Counted from the first letter of the stretch, positions 20,610 through 30,724 are shown. The stretch is DNA of 64,000 nucleotides from DATBVX01 sp963696675 (GCA_963696675.1 CAVOLM010000058.1:1-64000), one strand, 5' to 3'. Translations and numbers: made by a program. The notes: generated by a model not told the origin, from the letters alone.

Positions 20610-22193
20610 ATGAGCGAGCTGCTCTTTGAGCTGCCCCTGCAGTCGGCGACGCTTCGGCCTGACCATGTAGCTCTTCGCTCCCGCGACAGGAGCATTCCCT
20701 ATTCCGAGCTCGCCGCACAGATCGATGCAGTTGCGGGCGGATTGATCGCGCTCGGCCTGAAGCGGCTCGAACGAATCGCGGTGTACCTCCCGAAGCGGCC
20801 CGAAACGGTGGCCTCTTTCTTCGGCATCGTGCGTGCTGGCGGGGTATTCGTACCCGTAAATCCCCTGCTCAAGCCACCCCAGGTTGCACACATCGTGAAC
20901 GACTGCGATGCGCGGATTGTGGTCACATCTTCCGACCGCGCGGCTGAACTCGCGCAGGTCCTGCGTGAATGTACGGAGGTTCGAGCGGTAGTGCTTACTG
21001 ATTGCCCTGCCGCTTCGAGTCCGCAACCTGGACGATCGATCTCTTGGGAACAATTCACCAGCTTCGGGGTTCGTACCGGTCACCGCGTCATCGATATGGA
21101 CATGGCGGCTATCCTCTATACGTCGGGAAGCACTGGGAAGCCTAAGGGCGTCGTTCTCTCGCACCGGAACATGGTCACTGGTGCTCTCAGCGTGTCGAGC
21201 TACCTGCAGAACGTTCCGGATGATCGTCTGCTTGCGGTTCTACCGTTCAGCTTCGACTACGGCTTCAGCCAACTGTCCACGGCGTTTCACGTCGGTGCCT
21301 CGGTGTCTTTGCTCGATTACCTGTTTGCGCGGGACGTCCTGAAGCTACTGGAGCGCGATCGCATCACCGGCTTGGCGGGCGTGCCGCCGCTGTGGGCTCA
21401 ACTGGCGGATCTCGAATGGCCGACAGGCATTACGCAACACCTGCGCTATATCACGAACTCAGGTGGGGCGATGCCGCGAAGTACCCTGGACAAACTCCGC
21501 CGCGCCGTGCCTCGCACTCGGGTGTTCCTGATGTACGGGCTTACTGAGGCGTTCCGCTCCACGTATCTCGACCCCGCACAGGTCGACCGCCGCCCGGACT
21601 CGATCGGCAAAGCCATTCCAACTGCCGAGATCCTGGTGGTCCGCCCCGACGGGACGGAGTGCGAACCCAACGAGCCCGGCGAGCTCGTGCACCGCGGTTC
21701 GTTAGTGGCACTCGGTTACTGGAACGATCCGAACAAGACGGCCGAACGCTTTCGTCCAGTCCCGCAGCAGGATCCGGGACTGGTCCTGCCAGAGGTAGCA
21801 GTCTGGTCTGGCGACACTGTTCGACGCGACGCGGAGGGCTTTCTGTATTTCGTCGCGCGGCGCGACGAAATGATCAAGACTTCCGGTTATCGGGTGAGTC
21901 CCACGGAAGTCGAGGAAGTTCTCTACGCGACTGGCTTGGTGGCCGATGCGGTTGCCGTCGGTGTCCCGCACGCAGCGCTAGGTCAAGCCATCGTCGCAGT
22001 CGTCTCGGTAGCGCCCGGAAGCGCAGCAGACAGCGATCGCCTGCTGGAGGAGTGTCGCAAGCGACTACCGACATTCATGGTGCCCTTGCGCGTTGAGTGG
22101 CGCGAGTCATTGCCGCGGAATCCCAATGGCAAGTTTGATCGGCCGCGGCTGGCTACAGAGTTGAAGCCCCTGTTTGCGGAGGCAGCCTCGTGA
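20610..22193 (+). CDS. Acyl-CoA ligase (AMP-forming), exosortase A system-associated
   Basis: An intact 527-residue ANL-superfamily adenylating enzyme. It has the P-loop-like motif ILYTSGSTGKPKGVVLSHRN near residues 165-185, the A5 region LMYGLTEAFRSTY, and the C-terminal catalytic lysine in NPNGKFDR. Overall form matches the ligase found beside a PLP decarboxylase in exosortase-A polysaccharide loci (TIGR03098-type). Such enzymes activate a carboxylic acid as acyl-AMP and pass it to CoA or an acyl carrier protein; the substrate is unknown. The TGA overlaps the ATG of the decarboxylase (ATGA), so the two are translationally coupled. Two acyl carrier proteins are encoded elsewhere in the locus (30725 and 40000) as possible acceptors. 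Confidence 0.9.
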   Translation: MSELLFELPLQSATLRPDHVALRSRDRSIPYSELAAQIDAVAGGLIALGLKRLERIAVYLPKRPETVASFFGIVRAGGVFVPVNPLLKPPQVAHIVNDCDARIVVTSSDRAAELAQVLRECTEVRAVVLTDCPAASSPQPGRSISWEQFTSFGVRTGHRVIDMDMAAILYTSGSTGKPKGVVLSHRNMVTGALSVSSYLQNVPDDRLLAVLPFSFDYGFSQLSTAFHVGASVSLLDYLFARDVLKLLERDRITGLAGVPPLWAQLADLEWPTGITQHLRYITNSGGAMPRSTLDKLRRAVPRTRVFLMYGLTEAFRSTYLDPAQVDRRPDSIGKAIPTAEILVVRPDGTECEPNEPGELVHRGSLVALGYWNDPNKTAERFRPVPQQDPGLVLPEVAVWSGDTVRRDAEGFLYFVARRDEMIKTSGYRVSPTEVEEVLYATGLVADAVAVGVPHAALGQAIVAVVSVAPGSAADSDRLLEECRKRLPTFMVPLRVEWRESLPRNPNGKFDRPRLATELKPLFAEAAS

Positions 22194-23428
22194 CAATCGA
22201 TTCGTCACCGCAGCATGCGCCGCATCCTTATCTTGACGTACTCGACGACGTGATTGTGGTCGGTGGCCGCAAGCTAACTGCAATCGCCGACTCCGTGGGC
22301 ACGACGCCGCTCTACGTGTATGACCGCTCGGTCATGACCCGGCGGGTCGACGAGTTGCGCGGCGCCCTGCCCCGCGCCGTCAAGCTTCACTATGCAATGA
22401 AAGCCAACCCAATGCCTGACGTCGTGCGCCACATGGTTGGCCTGGTCGATGGCATCGACGTTGCATCCGCGGGCGAACTGCGAGTGGCGTTCGAAGCCGG
22501 AGCCAAGGCGGACACGGTCAGCTTTGCCGGCCCAGGCAAGACCGAGGCAGAGCTCGAGAGGGCTGCGGCAGCGCGAATAACAGTCAATCTGGAGTCTGAG
22601 CGCGAGATGTTTGCTCTCGCGGAAATAGGGCGCAGGGCTGGCTCTCGTCCGCGCGTGGCGGTACGGGTCAATCCTGATTTCGAGCTCAAGACTTCCGGCA
22701 TGAAAATGGGCGGTGGGCCCAAGCAGTTTGGCGTCGATGCCGAACGCGTGCCGGCAATGCTGGCGGAACTCGGTCGATTGCCTCTCGAGTTCTGCGGGTT
22801 TCACATCTTTGCAGGCTCGCAAAATCTGCGCGCGGAGGCGATCGCGGAGGCCCAGCGCAAGTCGGTGGAACTCGCCCTCCGCCTCTCGCCGGCCGCGCCG
22901 GGCCCGGTGCAGTCGCTCAATATCGGCGGCGGCTTCGGTATACCCTACTTTCCTGGAGAGCAACCGCTCGATCTAGCACGCATCGGGCGCAATCTGCATG
23001 AGGTGTTGCGGCTGGCCCGTGATCAGCTGCCCGATGTAGAACTCGTCCTCGAGCTCGGCCGCTACTTGGTCGGCGAGGCAGGTCTCTATGTCTGCCGCGT
23101 GATCGAACGCAAGATCTCACGTGGCCACGTGTTCCTCGTCACCAACGGCGGCCTGCACCACCACTTGGCGGCCTCCGGCAATTTCGGGCAGGTCATCCGC
23201 AAGAACTATCCCGTGATCGTTGGCAATCGGGTCCACGGCTCCCAGCGCGAGATCGCATCGGTTGTCGGGCCGCTGTGCACGCCGCTCGATCTGCTTGCCG
23301 ACCGTATGGATCTTGCCCGTGCGGAAGTGGGCGATCTGATCGTCGTTCTACAAAGTGGCGCCTATGGATTGACCGCGAGTCCGCTCGGGTTCTTGAGCCA
23401 TCCGCCGCCGGCGGAGATCCTTGTCTAA
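22190..23428 (+). CDS. PLP-dependent decarboxylase (group IV), exosortase A system-associated
   Basis: An intact 412-residue alanine-racemase-fold decarboxylase like diaminopimelate/ornithine decarboxylases. The PLP lysine sits in LHYAMKANPMPDVVRHM near residue 67. The glycine-rich phosphate loop is SLNIGGGFGIPYF, and a VVGPLCTPLDLLADR segment near the C-terminus supplies the catalytic Cys. In exosortase-A loci this gene pairs with the AMP ligase just upstream (TIGR03099-type). The pair probably makes an amine-bearing group for polysaccharide or carrier modification; the substrate is not known. The start overlaps the ligase stop by 4 bases. Its TAA overlaps the stop of the convergent beta-helix gene. 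Confidence 0.9.
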   Translation: MTIDSSPQHAPHPYLDVLDDVIVVGGRKLTAIADSVGTTPLYVYDRSVMTRRVDELRGALPRAVKLHYAMKANPMPDVVRHMVGLVDGIDVASAGELRVAFEAGAKADTVSFAGPGKTEAELERAAAARITVNLESEREMFALAEIGRRAGSRPRVAVRVNPDFELKTSGMKMGGGPKQFGVDAERVPAMLAELGRLPLEFCGFHIFAGSQNLRAEAIAEAQRKSVELALRLSPAAPGPVQSLNIGGGFGIPYFPGEQPLDLARIGRNLHEVLRLARDQLPDVELVLELGRYLVGEAGLYVCRVIERKISRGHVFLVTNGGLHHHLAASGNFGQVIRKNYPVIVGNRVHGSQREIASVVGPLCTPLDLLADRMDLARAEVGDLIVVLQSGAYGLTASPLGFLSHPPPAEILV

Positions 23429-25761
23429 GGCCGCCCAAAGTCTAAGTGAAGCCGGCGCTTGGTGGGCCGACCGAGCTGCAGGCGCAGTAGCCCCAGCAGG
23501 AACGCGATCGAGAGCTGGTCGAGGCCACCACCGCCACCGCCCGAATTAGCGGGAGGTGTCGGGGCCACGCCGCCATTTCCAGACGTCACTGCCACCGTGA
23601 CTGACTTCTGAGCCGGCGCACCGGTACCTGTGCAGTCGAGCGTGAAGGTACTCGTGCTGGTAAGGGAAGGAGTCGTCTCATTTCCCGAAGTCATCTTCGA
23701 CCCGCTCCAGGCCCCAGAAGCAGTGCAGCTCGTCGCGTTCGTCGACGACCACGTCAGCGTCGTCGTGCCGTTCGCGCTCACTGACGCAGGATCGGCACTC
23801 AGGAGTAGTGTCACGGGCGGTGCGCCGGGCGTGGACCCATTCACCGCTACCGTGACCGAACGCTGGGTCGTTCCTCCAGAGCCCGTGCACGCAAGCGTGT
23901 AGTTTTTCGTTGCGCTCAATGCACCCGTCGATTCGCTGCCGGACGTCGCCTTGTTTCCCGCCCAACCGTCCGATGCGGCGCAGCCTGTGGCATTAGCCGA
24001 CGACCATGTGAGGGTCGAGCTCTGCCCCGCATTCACCGCGGTCGGGTTGGCAGAAAAATTCACACCGGGGGCCGTAGTGATGTTCACCGTTACCGATTTC
24101 TGTGTCGTGCCGCCCGCGCCTGTGCAGGAGAGACCGAAGCTCGTTGCGGTCGTCAAGGGCCCAACGTTGGCACTACCCTGCAGCGGCTTTGATCCAGCCC
24201 ACCCCGCAGTGCCGCCGCTGCCTGAACAAGTCGTGGCATCCGACGTGCTCCAGACGAGTTGCGAGGTGCCGTTCACAGCAACGGAACCCGGGGTCGCAGA
24301 GAGATTCACTGTCGGAGCCGGTGCGGTGGCCGAGACATTCTTAAAGCCCTCCCGCACGACCCACCCCGGATTGGCAGCACCCGACCATTCGTACGCGCCG
24401 GCCTCAGGAGGATCGGATCTCACGCGGCCGTTGAAATCCTGCGCAACACGGTAGGCACTGGCGCCAGCATCAACGAGGGCCGATGTGGACGTGGGGTACA
24501 CGTCGTGTTGCGCAGCATTCAGGAGGTCCTGCGTCAAACCAGCGCCCGTCTTGTTGCCGGAACTCGGAAAGCCCGGAACCGCGGGACTCATCACGTTGCC
24601 CGCAATCGTGACTCCCGCGAGCCCGCCGATCGCGAACTGTCCCGACGGGCAGTAGATCGCGTTGTTAGCAATGACCAGTCCTGGCCGACCGTCCCAGCTA
24701 GAGAGCCGGATGCACGGATTGCCACCGACCAGTGTGTTGTGGACGAACTGCAGGTTCGAGGGCACGGCCGCCTGGTGCGGCTGCGAATTGAAGCCATTGC
24801 CTGAATTGTCGAGGATGAGATTATCGCGAATGATGGCGTCGGCCGCGGCCTGGATCCCCGAGTCCCCGCAGTTCCACACCACGTTACCTTCGATGATGTT
24901 TACGGGTGCTCCTTGTGTCCCGTAGACCAGGATGCAGGGATAACCCGTGTTGTAGATCACATTGTCACGGACCAGGTTCGAGTGCGAGCCAAGCTTGACC
25001 TCAATGCCGTCACCCTGGGTCGAGTTTCGCGTGTCGTGAATCCAGTTGTTCTCGAACACGGAATTGCTGACGATGCAGGTGGCGTCGTTGCAGCCAACGT
25101 ACATACCTTCGCCCGTTCCGCCGCCAGCGCCGGTATCGTGGATATGCGAGTGTCGTACCACGATATTGTTCATACTGCTGCGGAAGTTCACGCCCACGTC
25201 GATGTCGTGGATCTCAAGATTCTCGATCGAAATGAACGCCGGATCACCATTCAGATTAATGGCGTCACCACCATTTCCGCTAATTTCCAATCTCGAAAGG
25301 GTAAGATAACGCGCGCCTTCGATATTGATCGTGTTCTGAACTGCCGCGCCCGACGCTCGTCCGATGTGGGGCAGCGCCTCACCATCCGCGCCTCTGATCG
25401 TCACCGGGTTGCTCGCGGTGCCTTGTACGGTGATGCTGATGCGGCCCGTGTCAAAGTAGTCTCCCGCGTGCAAGATCAGGGTGTCACCCGGCCGCAGGGC
25501 CTCGGCCGCCTGCTCGAAGCTGTCACCCGGTCTGATCTCGATGGTTCCCGCGAGTACTGCCGCCGGAATGGCGGTGACCGCCAGGACTCCCAAAGCTTCG
25601 GCGATTCTGGCGCTCATCCGTTGCCGACGAGTGCTTCGGCGCAGTGGCAACCATATTTCAGCGCCGGCTGGAGCGATTGCGAGTCGCGTCGCCGCGCACG
25701 AACGGCGCAACGCGCCGCGTGCGCCGACTCCAAGCATTCCGAGCAACAAAATCAAATTCAT
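23425..25761 (-). CDS. Secreted right-handed beta-helix protein with Ig-like repeats and a GlyGly-CTERM-like tail
   Basis: An intact ORF. A signal peptide is visible at MSARIAEALGVLAVTAIPAA (ATG 25617). The in-frame ATG at 25761 has a G-rich stretch in front and fits the sigma54-like promoter at 25806, so I list that start and give 25617 as the alternative. Residues ~75-440 form a pectate-lyase/NosD-like beta-helix (GDTLILHAGDYFDTG, then repeated N-x-I-x-x-N rungs). Three Ig-like repeats of ~85 residues follow, each with SANPTxVxxxxxxTLTWSS and a Cys pair. The C-terminus is SGGGGGGLDQLSIAFLLGLL, a few more residues, then RPTKRR: a Gly-rich patch, hydrophobic helix and basic cluster, the architecture of a C-terminal sorting signal. 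The role is extracellular, perhaps glycan binding or cleavage. Confidence 0.8.
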   Translation of the reverse strand: MNLILLLGMLGVGARGALRRSCAATRLAIAPAGAEIWLPLRRSTRRQRMSARIAEALGVLAVTAIPAAVLAGTIEIRPGDSFEQAAEALRPGDTLILHAGDYFDTGRISITVQGTASNPVTIRGADGEALPHIGRASGAAVQNTINIEGARYLTLSRLEISGNGGDAINLNGDPAFISIENLEIHDIDVGVNFRSSMNNIVVRHSHIHDTGAGGGTGEGMYVGCNDATCIVSNSVFENNWIHDTRNSTQGDGIEVKLGSHSNLVRDNVIYNTGYPCILVYGTQGAPVNIIEGNVVWNCGDSGIQAAADAIIRDNLILDNSGNGFNSQPHQAAVPSNLQFVHNTLVGGNPCIRLSSWDGRPGLVIANNAIYCPSGQFAIGGLAGVTIAGNVMSPAVPGFPSSGNKTGAGLTQDLLNAAQHDVYPTSTSALVDAGASAYRVAQDFNGRVRSDPPEAGAYEWSGAANPGWVVREGFKNVSATAPAPTVNLSATPGSVAVNGTSQLVWSTSDATTCSGSGGTAGWAGSKPLQGSANVGPLTTATSFGLSCTGAGGTTQKSVTVNITTAPGVNFSANPTAVNAGQSSTLTWSSANATGCAASDGWAGNKATSGSESTGALSATKNYTLACTGSGGTTQRSVTVAVNGSTPGAPPVTLLLSADPASVSANGTTTLTWSSTNATSCTASGAWSGSKMTSGNETTPSLTSTSTFTLDCTGTGAPAQKSVTVAVTSGNGGVAPTPPANSGGGGGGLDQLSIAFLLGLLRLQLGRPTKRRLHLDFGRP

Positions 25762-25805
25762 TCCGCCCCCGTCGCCTCACGGATTCATAAAGTCCTTGAA
25801 CGACT

Positions 25806-25820
25806 GCAACATTTGCGCCA
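25806..25820 (-). promoter_or_regulatory. Candidate sigma54 (-24/-12) promoter for the beta-helix protein
   Basis: The minus strand reads TGGCGCAAATGTTGC. Both invariant doublets are present with exact GG-N10-GC spacing, and the -12 TTGC is perfect. Predicted start site is near 25794, 33 bases before the ATG at 25761. PrsR, a sigma54 activator, is encoded at 62882-64000. Confidence 0.5.
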
Positions 25821-26201
25821 GATGGCTCAGACCTTATCGCTTGACAGAGTTATGGCCGTTTCTGGCATCAGTAGCGCGGCAGCCGCACGAACTCCGCCGA
25901 CAAGACGAAGGTAAGACGTCTGTCTTCAGCGACGCGACACACTGTATCGAACACATCATCCTGTTTCTCAAAGCGATTTTAGTTCGCCTGTTTGCGACAC
26001 GCGGTTCGAGCACCATCTGAAGCGATCCCGTATTGGCACGCCTTGGTTTGCGCACATCCGGAAGTTCTGATCCGCACCCCTACAGGTTCAGGGGACACAG
26101 GTACGGGCACCCGCTATTGAGCCATCCGGCGCCGGAGTGTCCAATGCCACGCTGTGCTTTCCTGGGCGGCTTCGAACCGCAAGCGGCTCGGCACTCAGCA
26201 T
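25821..26201. other. Intergenic region upstream of the beta-helix gene
   Basis: About 380 bases with no gene I can support. It contains a short inverted repeat AAGAC-GTCT-GTCTT at 25913-25926, roughly 125 bases upstream of the predicted sigma54 start, where an activator could bind. The right part (26040-26200) is the 3' flank of the TPR gene, with no obvious terminator hairpin. Confidence 0.4.
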
Positions 26202-26844
26202 CTACTGCTTCGCACTGTGCGCCTCGGCGGCGTCGATCTTGTTTTTCAGACCTTGAAGCGGATAGCCCTTGCCATAGGCGATCTTTGCGAGCTCCTTCGC
26301 ACGCGCAAGGTCCCCGACCTCCAAGAAGAACAATCCGGCGTTGTAACTTATCTCCGGCGAATCTGGTGCGAGCTTAAGCGCCTCCTCGTACTGCGTCCGT
26401 GCTTCGTCCTTTTGGCCACGCTTAAAGAGATAGTTCGCGTACAGAACGCGAACCACGGGATCGCCTTCCGCAAAGACGACCGCGCGACGGAAGAAACAAT
26501 CGGCCGAGCGGATGGTCTCGGATTCGAACCTGCCTCCGTGCAGCTCGTAGCGAGCGACCGAATCCAGCGCGCCCGGATGATTTGGAAAGGCCCTCAATGT
26601 GTAGTCGATGTCTCCGATCACCGTGCCGGATCTACCACGTTGCAGTGACCGGACATCGGGGGTGAAATGGTATTGCTCCACGACCGGCAGGTTGCGTTGG
26701 CGAACGCTGTAATCGCGATAGTCGAAGGGACCGTATGAATTTTGCAAGAAATCCGCACCCGGGAACTTCCTGGGCACGCGCGCTCTGGCTTTCCAAACAT
26801 AGAAAGCAGATCGCCAGCATGATCGCAGTCGTTCTCAACACCAT
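26202..26844 (-). CDS. Exported TPR-repeat protein (one frameshift)
   Basis: Start at ATG 26844 gives a clean signal peptide (MVLRTTAIMLAICFLCLESQ, then SARAQE). The frame changes near 26755, where dropping one T restores GFLQNSYGPFDYRDYSVRQR. The rest reads VEQYHFTPDVRSLQRG and YTLRAFPNHPGALDSVARYE, then three helix pairs with the TPR pattern (RVLYANYLFKRGQKDEARTQ, YNAGLFFLEVGDLARAKELA). Repaired length is about 213 residues. It is a periplasmic scaffold-type protein of unknown partner. It lies 32 bases downstream of the Tat protein at 26877-29019 and is probably co-transcribed with it. Confidence 0.7.
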
Positions 26845-26876
26845 TCGTAGCTCGCCGCCCAAGTTGCTCGCACGCT

Positions 26877-29019
26877 CTATCTCGGCACTATGGCCCATGT
26901 CGGATCGTCATTTGCGCCGTGTGTGCCCGGATCGTAATTTGATGCTGCGGTGACCAACGCACGCTTGGCAGCTGCGCCAGCCTTGCCGTGTTCCACTGCC
27001 ATCGCCAAGACTGATAGGACCACGGACCAGTATCCGTTGCCGTCATTTGACGAGTCGCCGTTGACCATGTCGGCGTCGGAGGTATGCGCTTTCAGCGAGT
27101 CTCCGGGATTTGCCGATAGCGCGCTCAACGATTCGAAAGACCTGAAGGCAGCGAAGGCCTCCGCAGTGGTCATGAAAGCGGGTGTATCCGGCGAAGTGCT
27201 CTTCAGGAACGGCGCGCTGTAAAGTGCTGCGCGGCGATAATTCCATGTGGAGTCGTTTCCGAACAGGCGTAAACAGTTGTCGTAACTGTGATCGCGCATT
27301 GCGGTCAGGTTTGCCGGCACCGTTAGGTTCTCAATTCCGAGGTCCGAAATATGGGCGAGCGCGAGCGTCTGGAACTGCACCATCCAGGCTCCGCCCCACC
27401 ACTGTCCCGGCGGCGCATCGTAATTGTCATATTGACCCAGCCAGCCGATATTGTTCTTGTGAATGCCCGAGTCTATCGAACCATCGATGTACCGTTCGCT
27501 TCGCCCAGCTCGCGGTGTTCGCAATACTCGACGCGAACGCGCTCTGAACCGCCGCATCGGCCGGCGACGGAACAGAGCCCCCTAGTGATGTTGGGCTGAT
27601 TGCAGCAGCCTGGCCAACAGTGCGCCAAGCCCAGGCGACACCTCGAGTCGTGAGAGGCGAGTTGATGCACGCGAGCACACCACCACCCTGCCGCGTGTCC
27701 GGATTTGAATCGAGAATCGCGTAGTCAGCAGCAAATTGCAGCGACTCGAGTTGCGGCCAGCGGCCCTCCAGCAAGTGGGCGAGATAGCCGTTTGACGGAT
27801 GATGCGGAATATCCCACCGCGTGCCGCCGCCGCTTGGTGCGGGTGGCGGCGTGCCCCAGCCATCGACCAGGCATATGTTGGGGTAAGACTGATGGAGACA
27901 CGCGCGTCCCGTCGTCTCGTCGCGGTAGTGGATTGGCCAACGGCCGGAGCCACGGTTGTTCGAAATGGTCGCGACGTACGCGCGCGAGTCCGCAGAAGTG
28001 CAGAACAAGGCTTCCCACTTGGGCAGGAGGCCGATCGGACCCTGAGCGCCGGTCGAGCCCATGTCCGCCGTCCAATTGCCGAGCGCGAAAGGCGCCGGAT
28101 TGAGCGCCGAAGCCAGACCAGAAAACGCGCCAGACGAAGGCGAGGTGAAGCCGTAATTCGGGACCAGCTTCGTGCTACGCAGATAGACAACGTCGTGCCG
28201 GGGCGTGATCTGCGGATCAACGCCCATCCAGTCCACACGCGACCAACGTGTGTGGTGTAAGTGATTCAGGGTGCCGGAATACCTCGTTGTGCCGTTGATT
28301 GCGAGACTGACTCCGTAGTTGCGCTGACCCGGCGCAGCCACATTCATCCACCCGTTCTCCACAACCGTTTCGACCTCGGTGGCACCGTTCGAATAGCGCC
28401 GCACGTAGAACCAGACAGCCACGTGCTGATCGGTCGTAGGACGGTAATAATGGAATTCCGACATGATGGGGCCAAGGATCTGTCGAATCCGGCCAGCGTC
28501 TGCCTTGCTCCACGCAGAGCGGTCGACGCCGAGACAGGACTGCAGTGTATAGGTGCCCGTCACGTCGCCTGTAAAGGTGACCGACACATCGAGGGTGGTT
28601 GGTTCTGTAACGTTTGACCCCGCAGGTGCGTTGGCACTAGTCGCGATCGCGACCGCCTTCGGTACGTTCGGAGTGAGTGAGGACAGGCCACTCAGGATCG
28701 CGAATTTCACGCTGCCGTCGGACCAGCGATTGCGAACATCTGCTTGCGTGCCGTTTGCGTTGCTAGTGATGAAGGCGCTCGCCGGTACATCGCCTTTCCT
28801 GAAAGCCTGGCCAAACGTCCACGGATAGGTCCCCGCCGCGGCCAGGCTCGTCAACGTCAGAACGGGCAAACCACTGCTGGCGCTGCATGGCGTTGAGCTG
28901 GCCGTACCACCTGCGACTGACACCGTGGGCGGCGGACAAGGTGTCGCGGCCCAGCCGACTCCAGCCACTGCAGTCCCCATCAAGCCGGACGCCGTACGCA
29001 GGAAATCCCGTCTCTTCAT
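26877..29019 (-). CDS. Tat-exported protein of unknown function (one frameshift)
   Basis: Start at ATG 29019 gives MKRRDFLRTASGLMGTAVAG, a textbook twin-arginine signal, so the protein should fold in the cytoplasm and cross by Tat. Mature protein begins near WAATPCPPPTVSVAGGTASS. A WSDGSVKFAIL motif lies near residue 105; a similar motif occurs in the barrel domain of some polysaccharide lyases, which is only a hint. The frame changes near 27490 (dropping an A joins WAKR to RYIDGSIDSG) and the last 200 residues follow in the second frame. Repaired length is about 714 residues. It shares its opening (AATPCPPP, then SV-x-GG) with the Tat protein at 35278-36640. No enzyme family is recognised. 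Confidence 0.65.
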
Positions 29020-29225
29020 CCCCTTGTGGTCGCGACTGCCCTCGTCCGTCATCGATCACATCTCCGTGATTGAGCGATCCGCCCGCATTGTACCCCTCGA
29101 CTGAATGGGTTTGTCGCATGCGAGTGTCGGTAGTGCGCGACACAGTAGCTCCAGGCAGGCGATCCGTGCTGCCACGCGGGTGTCAAATTACACATAGCCG
29201 CTCGGCTAACAGACTGCATACGGAG

Positions 29226-30557
29226 TCACAGTTTCGCGCCCCTACGCGCCGGTTCGCTTGAGCGCGTAACGAGCGGCACTGCCTCCCCCTCCGGCCGCGG
29301 TTCCCGCGTAAGCGCCATGAGCACCGCGATGAACCATATCCTGGGCTCGAACTTCGTGTAGCTCACGAACAAGTCAGCAATCGTGATCGCGCCCAGGATG
29401 GCTGCGACCGCTGGAACTGCCGTTGGCAGGAAACCATCCGCGCTCCTGTACGCGCGTCCCAGGGCCAACAGGCGCTTACCGATCCACCACAGCATCGCCA
29501 GGTAAATGAGCGCGCCGGGAAGTCCCTGCTCAACCAGGAAGCTCATGAATGTGTTGTGTGATGAGCGCACCCGGCTTTGACCGTAACTCGCGAGCAGGTG
29601 CTCGCTCATATAGTTCGGGCTGAGAATCGCCGTGCACATGGCTCCACAACCGAAGGGATGGTCTTTGAACATGCGCCACTGCGCTGCGATGATTTCGAGC
29701 CTCGCGCTACCGGTGTCGATGCCCTCCACCTGTTCACCCGCGTATTCGAGCGAATGTATCCGTTGCCAGTAGAAGGGTCCCGCGACGATCAGGAACAGCA
29801 CGATCGCCAGCATGGAGAGCACGCGCACCTGCTTGCGAGATTTGCCGGGCGTGAAGTGGTTGAAGATGAGTCCGCCTGCGGCAATGGCGAGAAAACCGCT
29901 CCTGCTGACTGTCGTCACCAGCCCGTTCATCAGGAAGGGGATGATCAGAAACAGCGCAGCGCGTTCGCGCCACTTCCCCGCGAGGAACAGGGAGGAAGCC
30001 GCAAATATTCCGCCGACGATCGTCAGCGCGCCGACGTTGGCTTCATCCAGGCCGGCACCGCCAAACCCCTCGAACCGCCCGCCCTCGTATGAAGTGAATG
30101 CAATCCATCCGAAATAGAAGCACCCGAGAACATAGGCCCACAGGAAGTACTTCACATGCCGCTCGGTATCGACGCTCTTGTCGATCAGCACCATCGCCAC
30201 AACGAATTTAACGTAGTACCAGAGCAGGCCCTGATGCTCGGTCGAATCTATCGCCCACGCCGATTGGACGGCCATCCACAGCGTCATCCCGAGCATGAGG
30301 ATCATCGCTCCCTGACTCATCACGGGCGCTCCAGGCGCCAGGCGCCTGCGGCGTATGATGAGCGCCGCCGCCGTCACCAGCGCCGAAACGAGGGCCCAGC
30401 GGACATCGACGAGCGGTCCCTGGCCCCACCAGCGCATCTGGGGGTTAAGGAACAGAGTCGCGACATAGGTAAGGGTACCGAAGATCGGATGCCTGACGAA
30501 CGCGAGCACGCAGCCAATCGCGAATACCAGGACGAAGGCGGCGCCTGTGAGAGTCAC
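29226..30557 (-). CDS. O-antigen ligase/polymerase family membrane protein, exosortase A-associated
   Basis: An intact 443-residue polytopic protein with about 11 hydrophobic segments and a large periplasmic loop around residues 270-345 (RIHSLEYAGEQVEGIDTGSA and SHNTFMSFLVEQGLPGALIY). These are landmarks of the Wzy_C superfamily. Its N-terminus (RHPIFGTLTYVATLFLNPQM) matches the exosortase-A form described as a probable O-glycosylation ligase (TIGR03097-type). It may polymerise the repeat units or transfer glycan to an acceptor in the periplasm. GTG start at 30557. It is divergent from the ACP at 30725, with 167 bases between them that I read as a shared promoter region. Confidence 0.85.
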   Translation of the reverse strand: MTLTGAAFVLVFAIGCVLAFVRHPIFGTLTYVATLFLNPQMRWWGQGPLVDVRWALVSALVTAAALIIRRRRLAPGAPVMSQGAMILMLGMTLWMAVQSAWAIDSTEHQGLLWYYVKFVVAMVLIDKSVDTERHVKYFLWAYVLGCFYFGWIAFTSYEGGRFEGFGGAGLDEANVGALTIVGGIFAASSLFLAGKWRERAALFLIIPFLMNGLVTTVSRSGFLAIAAGGLIFNHFTPGKSRKQVRVLSMLAIVLFLIVAGPFYWQRIHSLEYAGEQVEGIDTGSARLEIIAAQWRMFKDHPFGCGAMCTAILSPNYMSEHLLASYGQSRVRSSHNTFMSFLVEQGLPGALIYLAMLWWIGKRLLALGRAYRSADGFLPTAVPAVAAILGAITIADLFVSYTKFEPRIWFIAVLMALTREPRPEGEAVPLVTRSSEPARRGAKL

Positions 30558-30724
30558 CTGATGCGTCGTCTAGTGGCTAGAACACACGGGGCGGCATTGT
30601 CGCACACCAAATCGACGCATTGCGCCCCACAGGGATCGCAAATTGCGAGGCAGTCTGCAAAAATTCCACCTGCGCTGCGGCGATAATCCTGCGCGATTCG
30701 AAAGCTCCTGGCAGCGATCACATT

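Noticed and set aside
25841..25846. Perfect TTGACA -35 hexamer on the plus strand
   Set aside because: No -10 hexamer at proper spacing and no plus-strand gene downstream.
26000..26060. TGGCACG at 26035 on the plus strand as a sigma54 -24 element
   Set aside because: The downstream TTTGC is three bases too far for GG-N10-GC spacing, and no plus-strand gene follows.
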